Shown: piece after piece, positions 52,643 to 61,942 of the stretch | Position numbering within the stretch: the stretch's first letter is position 1 | How the letters are laid out: every line of letters starts with the position of its first letter | Origin: Mycobacterium aquaticum | GTDB taxonomy: Bacteria > Actinomycetota > Actinomycetes > Mycobacteriales > Mycobacteriaceae | DNA: 64,000 nt | Assembly: GCF_002086485.1 (NCBI RefSeq) | Contig: NZ_MVHF01000013.1 | Coordinates: forward strand, 1 to 64,000 | Reading direction: 5' to 3' | Translations under genes and position numbers: made by a program | Notes under the pieces: model-generated | Told to the model about the DNA's origin: nothing | The model's input: only the letters and a program-made list of their open reading frames with translations | Database searches by the model: none

Positions 52643-53218
52643 GTGCTGTTAGACCGGGCGACCGCCGACGGCATCGCCGAGGGGACCATCTCGCTGGTGC
52701 TGCGGCGCTGGGACAAGCCGCGAGCCAAGCCGGGCGGAACCCAACGCACGCAGGCCGGCACCATCCGCATCGAGTCGGTCACCGAACGCTCAGGTGGTTA
52801 TCGGGTCACCGCTGCGCAGGCCCGTGCCGCGGGCTATCCCGACGCGGCGACCGCGCAGGCACAACTCGACCGCAGGCCCGCTGCGCACACGTATCTCATC
52901 GGAGTGTCCTACGCGGGCCCCGACGAGCGGCCCGAGCTGGCCGCCGACGATGCGCTCACCGACGCCGACGTGGCTGCGATCACCGCACGGTTGTCCCGGT
53001 GGGACGCCGCGACCGAACCGTGGACCCGGCAGTATCTGGAGTTGATCGCCGGCAACGAAGCCGTGCGAGCGCCGGATCTCGCCGCCCGCGTCGGCCTGGA
53101 CGTCCCGCGCTTCAAACGACGGGTGCGCCAACTCAAAGGACTCGGGCTCACCATCAGCCTCGACGTCGGATACCGGCTCTCCCCGCGCGGCGGCGCATAC
53201 CTGCGGGCCAGCGCTTAA
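52643..53218 (+). CDS. ASCH-like protein with winged-helix C-terminus
   Basis: About 191 aa. The first 50 residues (GTISLVLRRWDKPRAKPGG, AGTIRIESV) look like an ASCH/PUA-like beta-barrel, often linked to RNA binding. The last 90 residues (TRQYLELIAGNEAVRAPDLAARVGL, FKRRVRQLKGLGLTISLDVGYRL) read as a winged helix. The start is taken as GTG 52643 because of the -10 placement; GTG 52637 and TTG 52622 are also in frame. Function unknown. Confidence 0.75.
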   Translation: MLLDRATADGIAEGTISLVLRRWDKPRAKPGGTQRTQAGTIRIESVTERSGGYRVTAAQARAAGYPDAATAQAQLDRRPAAHTYLIGVSYAGPDERPELAADDALTDADVAAITARLSRWDAATEPWTRQYLELIAGNEAVRAPDLAARVGLDVPRFKRRVRQLKGLGLTISLDVGYRLSPRGGAYLRASA

Positions 53219-53225
53219 CCCTTGG

Positions 53226-53588
53226 CTACATCCACGTCGATCCAGGATCCTCCTGATAGGAATGCCTGCGCTCGGCACTTCGGGCGGTGTCGGCACGCGC
53301 TCGCCGGAGCTCCTCCGCGACGTGCCGGTAGCCGTCCTGGGGGAAGTCGCCGCGTCGACGACGCAGACGCCGCGCCTCGGGGCGCGAACGAGGAGCAGCG
53401 GGATTCTGGTCTGCTGCAAGTCGCGCCATCGCACGATCCTGTCTGACGCCTCGCACAAACCTGTACATCACGGTTGCCACGGCACTGACGGCGAGAATCA
53501 CCGCGGCGGGGACCGCCTGGCCGGTGAGAACCAGCCGAAGCAAGCCGCCCACCGCCACGATCACGATGAGCGCATCCCTGATCCTCAT
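53226..53588 (-). CDS. Small membrane protein with charged C-tail
   Basis: A 120-aa protein: two hydrophobic helices at residues about 5-22 and 26-43 (ALIVIVAVGGLLRLVLTG, PAAVILAVSAVATVMYRFV), then a strongly basic, Arg-rich cytoplasmic tail. No family is recognised. It is convergent with the ASCH-like gene (7 bp apart). DnaA-box-like sequences lie about 150 bp upstream. Confidence 0.65.
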   Translation of the reverse strand: MRIRDALIVIVAVGGLLRLVLTGQAVPAAVILAVSAVATVMYRFVRGVRQDRAMARLAADQNPAAPRSRPEARRLRRRRGDFPQDGYRHVAEELRRARADTARSAERRHSYQEDPGSTWM

Positions 53589-53732
53589 CAGAGAAATTTA
53601 CGCCCGGCCTCGCATCTACGGAACATCTGCTTCCCGCTCCGCGTCGCAGTCGGAGGCCAGCACCGCGGCCCGATCCGGCATGCAGCCGAAGGCGGATCTG
53701 AATCCGACCTCGACAGACGGGCACCCGACGGG

Positions 53733-53759
53733 TTGTCCACAACCTGGATTTCGTCCACA
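53733..53759 (+). promoter_or_regulatory. Two DnaA-box-like sites
   Basis: TTGTCCACA (53733-53741) is identical to the mycobacterial DnaA-box consensus, and TCGTCCACA (53751-53759) differs at one base. Both are in the same orientation, 18 bp apart, in the 196-bp gap between the small membrane protein and the metallopeptidase gene. The surroundings do not look like an origin. Confidence 0.4.
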
Positions 53760-53784
53760 GGCCAACCAGCACCTGCGAATCCGG

Positions 53785-54807
53785 CTACGCGGTGACCTCG
53801 TCGATGACGGTGTGCACGAATCGCATCTTCTCCAGCACTGCCGGCGGCAGCACGAACGGGTACAGGTCGGCGTGGCCCATCGACCGGTTGACCATGTTCA
53901 GCGCCCATGACAGCGGCAGCCACATCTCGATGATCGTGTCGAAACCGCTGGGGCCCAACACCCGTCGATCGAACGTCGCCCCCGCCGGGGCGAAGCCGAA
54001 CGCCGCGGCGGTGTCGAGCGTGTCGCGGATGTGGAGGTAGTGCGCGAAGGTCTCGGCCCAGTCCTCGGCGGGATGCATGGTGGCGTACGACGATACGTAG
54101 GTGTCCTCCCAGCCCGCCGGAGCACCTTCTGCGTAATGACGGTCCAGCGCAGCTTGATAATCCGCGTCGGGATCGCCGAACAGCTCGCGAAACCGCTCAC
54201 CGTAGTCGGCCGACGGGGCGATGAGCCGGTAGAAGTAGTAGTGCCCTATCTCGTGACGGAAATGTCCCAGCAGGGTGCGGTACGGCTCTTCCATGGCGAT
54301 GCGCAACTGCTCGCGGTGCACGTCGTCGCCTTCCGCGAGATCGATGGTGATGACACCGTTCTGGTGCCCGGTCATCACCTGCTCACGCTCGCTGGAGAGC
54401 AGATCGAACGCCAGCCCGAACTGCGGGTCCTGGCTACGGCTGACGATCGGCAACTGTAGCTCGTGCAGTTCGGCGATCAGCCGACGCTTCGCCATCTCGG
54501 CTTCACCGAATGCCGCCAGGGCAGACGTGTCGCTGTCAGCCGGCCTGGTGCGAGTCAACGCGCACGACGCACACAACGGGTCACCACCGACCCGGACCAA
54601 CCAATTACATTGAGCCACATGTAGGTTGGCACACAGCTGATACTTCTCCTCGTCGACGGCTCCGGCGTGGCCGGCCTGGTCGGTTTCGGTGATCACCAGC
54701 AGGGCCATGTCCCGCAGCGAGAACCCAAGCGCACTGCCGCATGACAGACACAACGAATTCTCGAACGCCAACCGCTGACCGCAAGTCGGACAATTGAAGT
54801 CACGCAC
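53785..54807 (-). CDS. Zinc-ribbon predicted metallopeptidase (COG4307-type)
   Basis: About 340 aa. The N-terminus has zinc-ribbon cysteine pairs (CPTCGQ, CLSCGS) and two more Cys groups (QLCANLHVAQC, LCASC). The catalytic motif HEIGH lies at about residues 185-189 (GHFRHEIGHYYFYRLI), with EDWAETFAHYLHIRDTLD as the likely third-ligand helix. GTG 54807 is preferred to GTG 54816 because a GGGGGG stretch then has normal spacing. It overlaps the transglutaminase gene upstream by 8 bp and is the last gene of the amidoligase-type operon. Confidence 0.87.
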   Translation of the reverse strand: MRDFNCPTCGQRLAFENSLCLSCGSALGFSLRDMALLVITETDQAGHAGAVDEEKYQLCANLHVAQCNWLVRVGGDPLCASCALTRTRPADSDTSALAAFGEAEMAKRRLIAELHELQLPIVSRSQDPQFGLAFDLLSSEREQVMTGHQNGVITIDLAEGDDVHREQLRIAMEEPYRTLLGHFRHEIGHYYFYRLIAPSADYGERFRELFGDPDADYQAALDRHYAEGAPAGWEDTYVSSYATMHPAEDWAETFAHYLHIRDTLDTAAAFGFAPAGATFDRRVLGPSGFDTIIEMWLPLSWALNMVNRSMGHADLYPFVLPPAVLEKMRFVHTVIDEVTA

Positions 54808-55714
54808 TGAGCACACCCCCCGTGTACGGTGCCACGTCGACGGAAACCTCGATCACACTGCTTTCCGAATCGGTATAGATGATGCCACGCAGCGGCGGTA
54901 CGTCGGCGTAGTCGCGGCCGAAACCCGCGACGATGTAACGCTCGTCGACCATCTGATCGTTGGTGGGATCGAGCCCGAGCCAGATGTCCTGGGGAGTCCA
55001 CACCGAGGCCCAGGCATGCGTGGCGTCGACGCCGATCATGCGTTCCTTACCGGGCGGCGGGTCCGTCGCCAGGTAACCCGAGACGTAGCTGGCGGCCAGG
55101 CCGTTGGCCCGCAGGCACGCGATGGCCAGCCGGGCGAAATCCTGGCAGACGCCTTCGCGGGCCTGGAGGACTTCGGCGACTTGAGTGGACACCGTGGTGG
55201 ACCCCGACCGGTAGGTGAAGTCGGTGAAGATCCGCGAGTTGAGATCGCGCAGGACGTCGATCAGCGCCCGGCCCGGCACGAAACTCGGTGCGGCATAATC
55301 GCGTACCGCGTCGGTGATCTCCGGCGGCTGCAGGTCCAGGGTGAACTCGGTGGCCAGCGCGCCGTCGCCGCCGACCGGTCGCGCGATCTCCCACGGCGCG
55401 CGTGCCGAACCGCCGGCGTAACGCTCCGGCGCGGGCGGGTCCACCTCCACCACCGACCGGGCGGTGATGCTCAGCGTGCGGTGCGGCTGCAGGACATGAA
55501 AGTACGAACTGATGTTGCCGTATGCGTCGCGGCTGGTCGAGCTGTCGGCGGCGTCGGGTTGGATCGTCAGCTCGTGGTAAAGCCGCCGCTGCCAGGGCAG
55601 TTCACGCGGGGTCAGGAAGGCGCGACCGTAGGAGCTGGTGACGTCGTCGGAGTACCGATAAACGGTTCGGTGGGTGATGTCGTAGCGACGGGTCGCGGCA
55701 CCGGGTGCGGTCAT
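54800..55714 (-). CDS. Transglutaminase-like cysteine peptidase (COG1305)
   Basis: A 304-aa bacterial transglutaminase-like protein. The triad is complete: Cys190 (EGVCQDFARLA), His233 (DATHAWASVW) and Asp249 (LGLDPTND). The N-terminal 90 residues are the usual beta-sandwich (YDITHRTVYRYSDDV). No signal peptide, so cytoplasmic. It overlaps the ATP-grasp/alpha-E gene upstream (ATGA). In this gene set such proteins are thought to cleave or remove peptide tags made by the ATP-grasp partner (prediction from comparative genomics). Confidence 0.92.
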   Translation of the reverse strand: MTAPGAATRRYDITHRTVYRYSDDVTSSYGRAFLTPRELPWQRRLYHELTIQPDAADSSTSRDAYGNISSYFHVLQPHRTLSITARSVVEVDPPAPERYAGGSARAPWEIARPVGGDGALATEFTLDLQPPEITDAVRDYAAPSFVPGRALIDVLRDLNSRIFTDFTYRSGSTTVSTQVAEVLQAREGVCQDFARLAIACLRANGLAASYVSGYLATDPPPGKERMIGVDATHAWASVWTPQDIWLGLDPTNDQMVDERYIVAGFGRDYADVPPLRGIIYTDSESSVIEVSVDVAPYTGGVLSA

Positions 55715-58386
55715 GATGGCACCAAACGTCTTTCGTCGGGCCCCCACAGAGGCTGCATGCCACCGGGCAGCGAGAGGTGCGCGGCGGTGATGACGCCCGA
55801 GAGGTCCCGCAGATCGCTGTGCATACCGTCGAGCAGTTCGGCCAGTTCGCAGCGCAGGCCCTCGGCCGTCGCGATCTCCAGGTCGGCCGGATCGACCCGA
55901 CGCAGCCGGGCGCCGATCTCGTCGACCAGGCGCTCGGATCGCGACGAACCCGACGCTCCCGGAAGGGTTTTGAGGTCGGCACGGAGCCGGTCCAACTGGT
56001 AGACCAGCGAACGCGGATTCTGCGGGTCGAACAGCATGAGTTCGGCCAGTGCCGCGATGCTGACGAGCCCGGGGTTGCGCCGCCGGTAGATCACCGACGA
56101 TTCGCAGGCCACCAGGGTCGATTCCATCACCGTACGTTCGGCGCCCGGGCTACGCACATCGGTCAGGGTGGCGCGCAGCAGGGCAGTCAGGCCCAGTCCT
56201 CGTTCGATGCGTTTGCCGACATCCATGAGGCACCAGCCGATGTCCTGCACCATGGACTCGGCAGCCACCCCCGCCAGCGCCAGCATGCCCGACAACGTCC
56301 GGCTGTGCGCCGTCGCGAGGTAGGTCTCGCCGGCGGTCTGCGAATCCGGCGGGGATGCCGATGCCCGCAACACCGCGCGTTCGACGCCGGCCAGCACCAT
56401 CCAGGTGTCGTTGGACATCTGGTCACGCACCGACCGGGCGGCCAGGCCCAATCGCTCCACCGATTGGGCCAGTGAACCGGGCCGGTGCCGGTCAGCGGTG
56501 ACCGCCCACAGCGTGGTCGGCGCGATGGCGATCGTCTCGTGATCGTCTGCGTCCGCTCCGGTATCGGAACCGGTGATGGCTCCGACGGCCGCGAGTAGCA
56601 CAGGCACGCACTGGCTTTCCGGGGTGTCCTGGCGGTAGCGGTATTCGTGGTAGCGCTCACGGGTGACGGTCAACAACCGCGCCATCTGTTCGGCGCGCTC
56701 GGCGTAGCGGCCCATCCAGAACAGGTCGGACAGCACGCGGGGCGAGCTGACGGACTCGGTTCGGCTCGGTGTCATCGTCGGGCCGACATGCTCGGCGGGT
56801 GCCGTCGGGATCTTCTCGGCAGTCACCCGCGTCGGGGTGCGCACCCAGACATCTTTGGCTGCAACGGTGTCCAGCTGGTACGCGGCGTTGCCGGGGGCCA
56901 GCAGATAGCCGAGACCGCCGATCATCGGCGCGTAACCACCACGCTGCGCGACGGTGAACAGCCGCATGCCCACGCTGCTCGCCGACAACCCATCGGCCCG
57001 GTGATCGCTTGGCGCAGAGGAGAACTGCGGCAGCCCCTGGCCGACCCAACGCCACGGCGCGGCCTCCACCCGGGCGGCCAGGATGTCCCGCTGGGCGGTC
57101 GACAGCATGGGCCCGACGATCGACTCGACACCGTCGACGGAGCGGATCATCAGCGAGGTCAACTTGGTGAGCAGGTGCGAGCGCTCCACGTCGATACCGC
57201 CCCAGTACAGCGGTGTCGTCTGCAGTTGCGGGGTCTCGTCGAGCAGCAACTGGGCCAGGTCAGGCAGAAACCGCAGCAGCCCAGGGCTTTCCAAGACACC
57301 GCTGCCCAGGCTGTTCACCACGCTGACCGCGCCGCGCCGCAACACCTCGACCAGCCCCACCACACCCAGGCGCGAATCGGGCCGCAGGTCCAGCGGGTCG
57401 ACATAGTCGGCGTCGATGCGGCGCAGCACGACATCCACCCGTTTGAGCGTGCCCAGCGACCGCATCCACAGCTTGCCGTCACGCACCACCAGATCGGCAC
57501 TCTCCACCAGCGGAAAGCCCAGCATGCTCGCCAGATACGCCTGATCGAAGGCCGTCTCGGAATGGATACCCGGACTGAGCACCACCACCACCGGCTCCTC
57601 GGCCGCCTCGGGGGCAACGTCGATCAAGGCAAGCCGCAGCGCCTGGGCCCAGGGCGACGCCGGCCGCGGCCCGATGCGCTCGTAGAGGTCAGGGATCGCA
57701 TGAGCGATCACCCGCCGATCGGCCAGCGCATAGCCCGCTCCCGAGGGCGCCTGCGTCCAGTCGGCATTGACCAGGAACGAGCCGTCGCCACCGCGGCTGA
57801 CATCGCAGCCGTGCAGGAACAGTTGGTGACGACCGGGCACTTCGATGCCCCGCGCGGCCCGCACATATCCGGGGTGGGCGAAGAGCAGCTGGGCGGGCAA
57901 CGTGCCGCTGGTGATCGACCGCCGGGGTCCGTAGAGGTCGGCGAGCACGGCGTCGAGCAGCCGGGACCGCTGCACCAAACCCGATTCCAGTGTGTCCCAG
58001 TCGGCCGACGAGATCACCAGGGGCAGCCCGTCCAGATGCCACGGGCCTGGCATCGTGCCTTCCGGGTCGGTGACCACCTCGCCGTGGCGATCCACCTGGA
58101 TGTAGTTGATGCCGTCGTTGTCGACAAGGCCGCGCACCACACCGCGCAACTGGTCGAGCCCGTCGCGGCCCCGCTCTCCGACGCACTCGGCAAGCTCCCG
58201 CCAGGCCGGGCGGACGTTGCCCGCGGCGTCGAGGAACTCGTCGTAGCCCGCCCCGGATCGTGCCCCACGCACCTCGAAGAGCGCCTGCTGTGCCCGGGTA
58301 CGGCGATATCTCGCGAGCACACCGTCGACATCAGTGCTCACACCACCGGCAGCGGCGTCCGGCGAGCCGTTTGCGCGAAGAACCAT
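55711..58386 (-). CDS. Circularly permuted ATP-grasp (DUF404/407) fused to alpha-E domain (DUF403)
   Basis: An 891-aa fusion. Residues about 40-500 are the COG2308 circularly permuted ATP-grasp ligase (GRHQLFLHGCDVSRGGDGSFLVNADWTQAPSGAGYAL, VVVLSPGIHSETAFDQAYLA, SLGSGVLESPGLL). Residues about 565-880 are the helical alpha-E domain of COG2307 (VLSDLFWMGRYAERAEQMARLL). In many bacteria the two are separate genes. The ATP-grasp predicts formation of an amide bond; substrates are unknown. The ATG shares its A with the upstream stop (TAATG). Confidence 0.93.
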   Translation of the reverse strand: MVLRANGSPDAAAGGVSTDVDGVLARYRRTRAQQALFEVRGARSGAGYDEFLDAAGNVRPAWRELAECVGERGRDGLDQLRGVVRGLVDNDGINYIQVDRHGEVVTDPEGTMPGPWHLDGLPLVISSADWDTLESGLVQRSRLLDAVLADLYGPRRSITSGTLPAQLLFAHPGYVRAARGIEVPGRHQLFLHGCDVSRGGDGSFLVNADWTQAPSGAGYALADRRVIAHAIPDLYERIGPRPASPWAQALRLALIDVAPEAAEEPVVVVLSPGIHSETAFDQAYLASMLGFPLVESADLVVRDGKLWMRSLGTLKRVDVVLRRIDADYVDPLDLRPDSRLGVVGLVEVLRRGAVSVVNSLGSGVLESPGLLRFLPDLAQLLLDETPQLQTTPLYWGGIDVERSHLLTKLTSLMIRSVDGVESIVGPMLSTAQRDILAARVEAAPWRWVGQGLPQFSSAPSDHRADGLSASSVGMRLFTVAQRGGYAPMIGGLGYLLAPGNAAYQLDTVAAKDVWVRTPTRVTAEKIPTAPAEHVGPTMTPSRTESVSSPRVLSDLFWMGRYAERAEQMARLLTVTRERYHEYRYRQDTPESQCVPVLLAAVGAITGSDTGADADDHETIAIAPTTLWAVTADRHRPGSLAQSVERLGLAARSVRDQMSNDTWMVLAGVERAVLRASASPPDSQTAGETYLATAHSRTLSGMLALAGVAAESMVQDIGWCLMDVGKRIERGLGLTALLRATLTDVRSPGAERTVMESTLVACESSVIYRRRNPGLVSIAALAELMLFDPQNPRSLVYQLDRLRADLKTLPGASGSSRSERLVDEIGARLRRVDPADLEIATAEGLRCELAELLDGMHSDLRDLSGVITAAHLSLPGGMQPLWGPDERRLVPS

Positions 58387-61300
58387 TACTGCAGAACGGT
58401 ACGCACCCGCCGTAGGTCCAGGACGCCCGGCGCGCCCACATCGGTGGACTGGCGCGCCTGCTTCTCCCGGATATCCGACAGGTCGAGCCGACCGGGCGTG
58501 AAGCCGGTGGCCTCGAACCGCCTGCCGCGCCGCGACTCTGCCTCGACCGCGTTGACCGGCGGCGTGTCGTAGGACCGCCCGCCCGGATGCGCGACGTGGT
58601 ATGTGCAGCCGCCGCGCGAGGTGCCGGTGGCCATGTCGACGAGCTCGAAACGCAGCGGGGTGTCGACCGTGATGGTCGGATGCAAGGCACTGGGTGGCTG
58701 CCAGGCCCGATACCGCACCCCACCGACCTGGACGTCGGGAGTATCGGTGGCCAGCAGGGGGATCGGGTGGCCGTTGGCGGTGACCACGTAGCGGTGCCGG
58801 TCCGCGCCGACCAGTCGGACCTGTATCCGCTCCACCGACGAGTCGACGTAGCGGGCGGTGCCGGTTCCGGTTGACTCCTCCCCCAGCACATTCCACGGTT
58901 CGATGGCGCCGCGCAGCTCGATCTCCACACCGCCGAACACCGCGGTACCGATCCGTGGAAACCGGAACTCGGTGAACGGATCGAGCCAGCTGGTGTCGAA
59001 GTCGATACCGTGGGCCCGCAGATCGGCGGCCACCTCGGCGATGTCGTGGATCAGGAAGTGGGGCAACAGGTATCGCCCGTGCAGGTTGGCCCCGTGCCGA
59101 ATCAGCGGGGCCCGCAGCGGCTCATCCCAGAACCAGGCCACCAGCGAGCGCACCAGCAGCGACTGCACCATCGCCATCTGGACATGCGGCGGCATCTCGA
59201 AGCCACGCAGCTCGAGCAGGCCGAGCCGACCGCGGGCGCTGTCGGGGCTGTAGAGCTTGTCGATGCAGAACTCGGAGCGATGCGTGTTGCCGGTGATGTC
59301 GGTGAGGAGGTGGCGCAGGGCCCTATCCGTGACCCACGGAGCGACGCTTGCGGAGCGACCATGATCGCGAGCGACGCTTGCGGAGCGACCATGATCGCGA
59401 GCGACGCTTGCGGAGCGACCATGATCGCGAGCGACGCCACTGGTCGTGAGCCGGGCGATCTCGGCGAACGCGATCTCCAGCTCGTAGAGGGCCTCGGAGC
59501 GCCCCTCGTCGACCCGGGGTGCCTGCGATGTGGTGCCGACGAACCGGCCCGCGAACAGATACGACAGCGACGGGTGCCGCTGCCAGTAGGTCAGCAGCGA
59601 GACCAGCAGATCGGGTCGGCGCAGCAGGGGCGAGTCGGCCGGTGTCACCCCGCCGAGGGTGATGTGGTTGCCACCGCCGGTGCCGCCGTGACCTCCGTCG
59701 ACGTCGAAGGACTCCGTGGAGAGCCGAGCCTGCCTGGCCTCGTCGTAGAGGGTCTGTAGCTGGCTCAGCTGCTCATCGAAGCTCGCGGTGGGCGCCACGT
59801 TGACCTCGATGACACCCGGGTCCGGGGTGAGGGTCATCGAGGTGATCCGTGGGTCGGGTGGCGGGCCGTACCCCTCGATCACCACGGGTGTACCGGTCTT
59901 CGCCGCGGCGGTCTCGAGCCGCCTCACCAGGTCGACGAAGTCGTCGAGAGTCTCGGTGGGCGGCAGGTACAGATACAGGTGGCCGGAGCGGATCTCGGCC
60001 ACCAGCGCGGTGGTCGGCGCATCGTCGGCATCCTCGACGTCAGCGGTAACCGGCTCCGGCGGCTGGGCGCGCAGCTCTGCCCGGCGCAGCAGCGGGTCGG
60101 CGTCTGGCGCCGGGCGCGGCGGCTTCCAACTGATCGAGTTGAGCGGCAACCGTAGCCCCGCCGGTGAGTCGCCGTCCAGGAGCACGATGCGGCCGCGACG
60201 CAGTTTCCAATCGGCGCTCGCCCAGCCCGTGTCGTCGTCGCGGCGGTGCAGCGGCAGCACATGCGCGGTCGGTTCGTCGACCGAGGCGTCCAGCCTGGCC
60301 AGTAACGCGGCCCGGGCCTGCGCGGTGTCGTCGGCGAGATCGTCCAGGGCTGCCACCGGATCGCCCTCGGGTCGGCGGACCGCGTTCGCCAACCGGCTCA
60401 GCGGGTCCTCGTAGGCGGGCCGCACCTGTGTGAGCGGCAACCCGAGGTCCTCGGCCACCGCGGCGAGCAGCCGGTACCCCGCGTCGTCGGCGATGTCGTC
60501 GCGGCCCCCGGCCCACGGGTCGGCCAACAGCGCGGCGTCGTTCCACAGCGGCTCGCCATCGGTGCGCCAGAACAATCCGATCTGCCAGCGCGGCAACGGT
60601 TCTCCCGGGTACCACTTGCCCTGGCTGCGCTGCACCAGTCCGGTGGGCGCCCACACCTTTTTCAGCCGGGCCGCCAGCGCGGAAGCGCGCTCTCGCTTGT
60701 GCGGGCCGTCGGCTGCGGTCGTCCACTCGGGATCGGTCTGGTTGTCGATCGAGACGAAGGTCGGCTCGCCGCCCATGGTGAGACGCACGTCGCCGTCGGC
60801 CAGGCGTTGGTCGACCTTCGCTCCGAGTGTGGTGATCGCCGCCCACGCGGTATCGGTGTAGGGCAGCGTGACCCTGGGGTCCTCGTGCACGCGGGTGACC
60901 ACGTTGGAGAAGTCCAGGGTGGATTCACAGGGCCCGACCGCTCCGGTGATCGGCGCCGCCGATTCCGGATGCGGCGTCGCCGACAGCGGGATGTGTCCCT
61001 CGCCCGCGAACAATCCCGATGTGGGGTCGAGACCGATCCAGCCCGCGCCCGGCACGTAGACCTCAGTCCAGGCGTGCAGATCGGTGAAATCGGCGGCCGG
61101 TCCGGATGGCCCGTCGAGCGCCTCCACGTCAGACGTCAGCTGCACCAGGTAGCCGGAGACGAACCGGGCCGCGAGGCCCAACTGACGCAGGATCGACACC
61201 AGCAACCAGGCCGAGTCGCGGCATGAGCCGATTCCGGTGCGCAGCGTCACGTCCGGTGACTGCACTCCGGGTTCCATCCGCACGCTGTACCCGACGTCGG

Positions 61301-61784
61301 CGGTGACGGCCCGGTTGAGCGCCACCAGGAAATCGATGGTGCGGGTCTCCGGCGGCAGCGTGAAATTGCTCACCCAGGCCTGCGCCAATTCGCCGGGCCC
61401 GGAACCCTCGCCGGATTCGTCGACTGCCCGCAGGTAAGGCTTGAGATCCTCCAGCAGCGCCTTGGGGTAGTCGAACGGAAACGTCTCGGCGTAGTCCTCG
61501 ATGAAGAAGTCGAACGGGTTGATCACCTTGAGGTCGGCGATCAACCCGACGGTGATGGTCAAGCTGCGGGCTCGGTTCGGAAAGACCAGGCGCGCAACGA
61601 AATTGCCGAACGCATCCTGTTGCCAGTTGATGAAGTGGTCGGCTGGTTCGACGGTCAGCGAGTAGGCCTCGATGGGAGTACGCGAATGCGGCGCGGGGCG
61701 TAACCGCACGACGTGCGGGTGGACTTCGACCAGCCGGTCGAAGGTATAGCTGGTGCGGTGCTCCAGCGCCACTTTGATACTCAT
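58386..61784 (-). CDS. Transglutaminase fused to DUF2126 (COG4196-type)
   Basis: A 1132-aa protein heading the operon. Residues 1-290 are a transglutaminase-like domain with triad Cys188 (GSCRDSAWLL), His237 (DLHAWTEVY) and Asp253 (GLDPTSGL). From about 340 on it is DUF2126, with TMGGEPTFVSIDNQTDPEWTTAADGPHKR and GGHGGTGGGNHITLGG, seen only with this gene set. Around residues 785-815 three exact copies of a ten-residue unit (RDHGRSASVA) are inserted, encoded by a 30-bp DNA repeat. ATG 61784; the longer upstream frame is not conserved in type. Confidence 0.93.
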   Translation of the reverse strand: MSIKVALEHRTSYTFDRLVEVHPHVVRLRPAPHSRTPIEAYSLTVEPADHFINWQQDAFGNFVARLVFPNRARSLTITVGLIADLKVINPFDFFIEDYAETFPFDYPKALLEDLKPYLRAVDESGEGSGPGELAQAWVSNFTLPPETRTIDFLVALNRAVTADVGYSVRMEPGVQSPDVTLRTGIGSCRDSAWLLVSILRQLGLAARFVSGYLVQLTSDVEALDGPSGPAADFTDLHAWTEVYVPGAGWIGLDPTSGLFAGEGHIPLSATPHPESAAPITGAVGPCESTLDFSNVVTRVHEDPRVTLPYTDTAWAAITTLGAKVDQRLADGDVRLTMGGEPTFVSIDNQTDPEWTTAADGPHKRERASALAARLKKVWAPTGLVQRSQGKWYPGEPLPRWQIGLFWRTDGEPLWNDAALLADPWAGGRDDIADDAGYRLLAAVAEDLGLPLTQVRPAYEDPLSRLANAVRRPEGDPVAALDDLADDTAQARAALLARLDASVDEPTAHVLPLHRRDDDTGWASADWKLRRGRIVLLDGDSPAGLRLPLNSISWKPPRPAPDADPLLRRAELRAQPPEPVTADVEDADDAPTTALVAEIRSGHLYLYLPPTETLDDFVDLVRRLETAAAKTGTPVVIEGYGPPPDPRITSMTLTPDPGVIEVNVAPTASFDEQLSQLQTLYDEARQARLSTESFDVDGGHGGTGGGNHITLGGVTPADSPLLRRPDLLVSLLTYWQRHPSLSYLFAGRFVGTTSQAPRVDEGRSEALYELEIAFAEIARLTTSGVARDHGRSASVARDHGRSASVARDHGRSASVAPWVTDRALRHLLTDITGNTHRSEFCIDKLYSPDSARGRLGLLELRGFEMPPHVQMAMVQSLLVRSLVAWFWDEPLRAPLIRHGANLHGRYLLPHFLIHDIAEVAADLRAHGIDFDTSWLDPFTEFRFPRIGTAVFGGVEIELRGAIEPWNVLGEESTGTGTARYVDSSVERIQVRLVGADRHRYVVTANGHPIPLLATDTPDVQVGGVRYRAWQPPSALHPTITVDTPLRFELVDMATGTSRGGCTYHVAHPGGRSYDTPPVNAVEAESRRGRRFEATGFTPGRLDLSDIREKQARQSTDVGAPGVLDLRRVRTVLQ
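59341..59430. repeat. Three exact 30-bp tandem repeats inside the DUF2126 gene
   Basis: The unit starts GCGACGCTTGCGGAGCGACC and ends ATGATCGCGA; copies occupy 59341-59370, 59371-59400 and 59401-59430 without a mismatch, and GCGACGC of a fourth follows. The unit length is a multiple of three, so the reading frame is kept. Exact identity suggests recent expansion. Confidence 0.92.
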
Positions 61785-61942
61785 CCGCAGATCCCACCAC
61801 AAGGTGAACGGCGCCGCATCGCGTGCGATACCCGGGGGCGAACCACGTCGGATGATCCGCTCGGACCATGCCGCACGGGCCACATCCAGCGCGCGCTGGT
61901 TCAATCAGCAGGAGATAGCTGACGAAAGGATGGCCTGCCCGC

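Noticed and set aside
56647..58572. 641-codon open frame opposite the ATP-grasp gene
   Set aside because: Antisense shadow; composition is His/Arg/Gln-rich as expected for a mirrored GC-rich gene.
59341..59430. CRISPR array
   Set aside because: The 30-bp units are contiguous with no spacers and lie in frame inside a coding gene.
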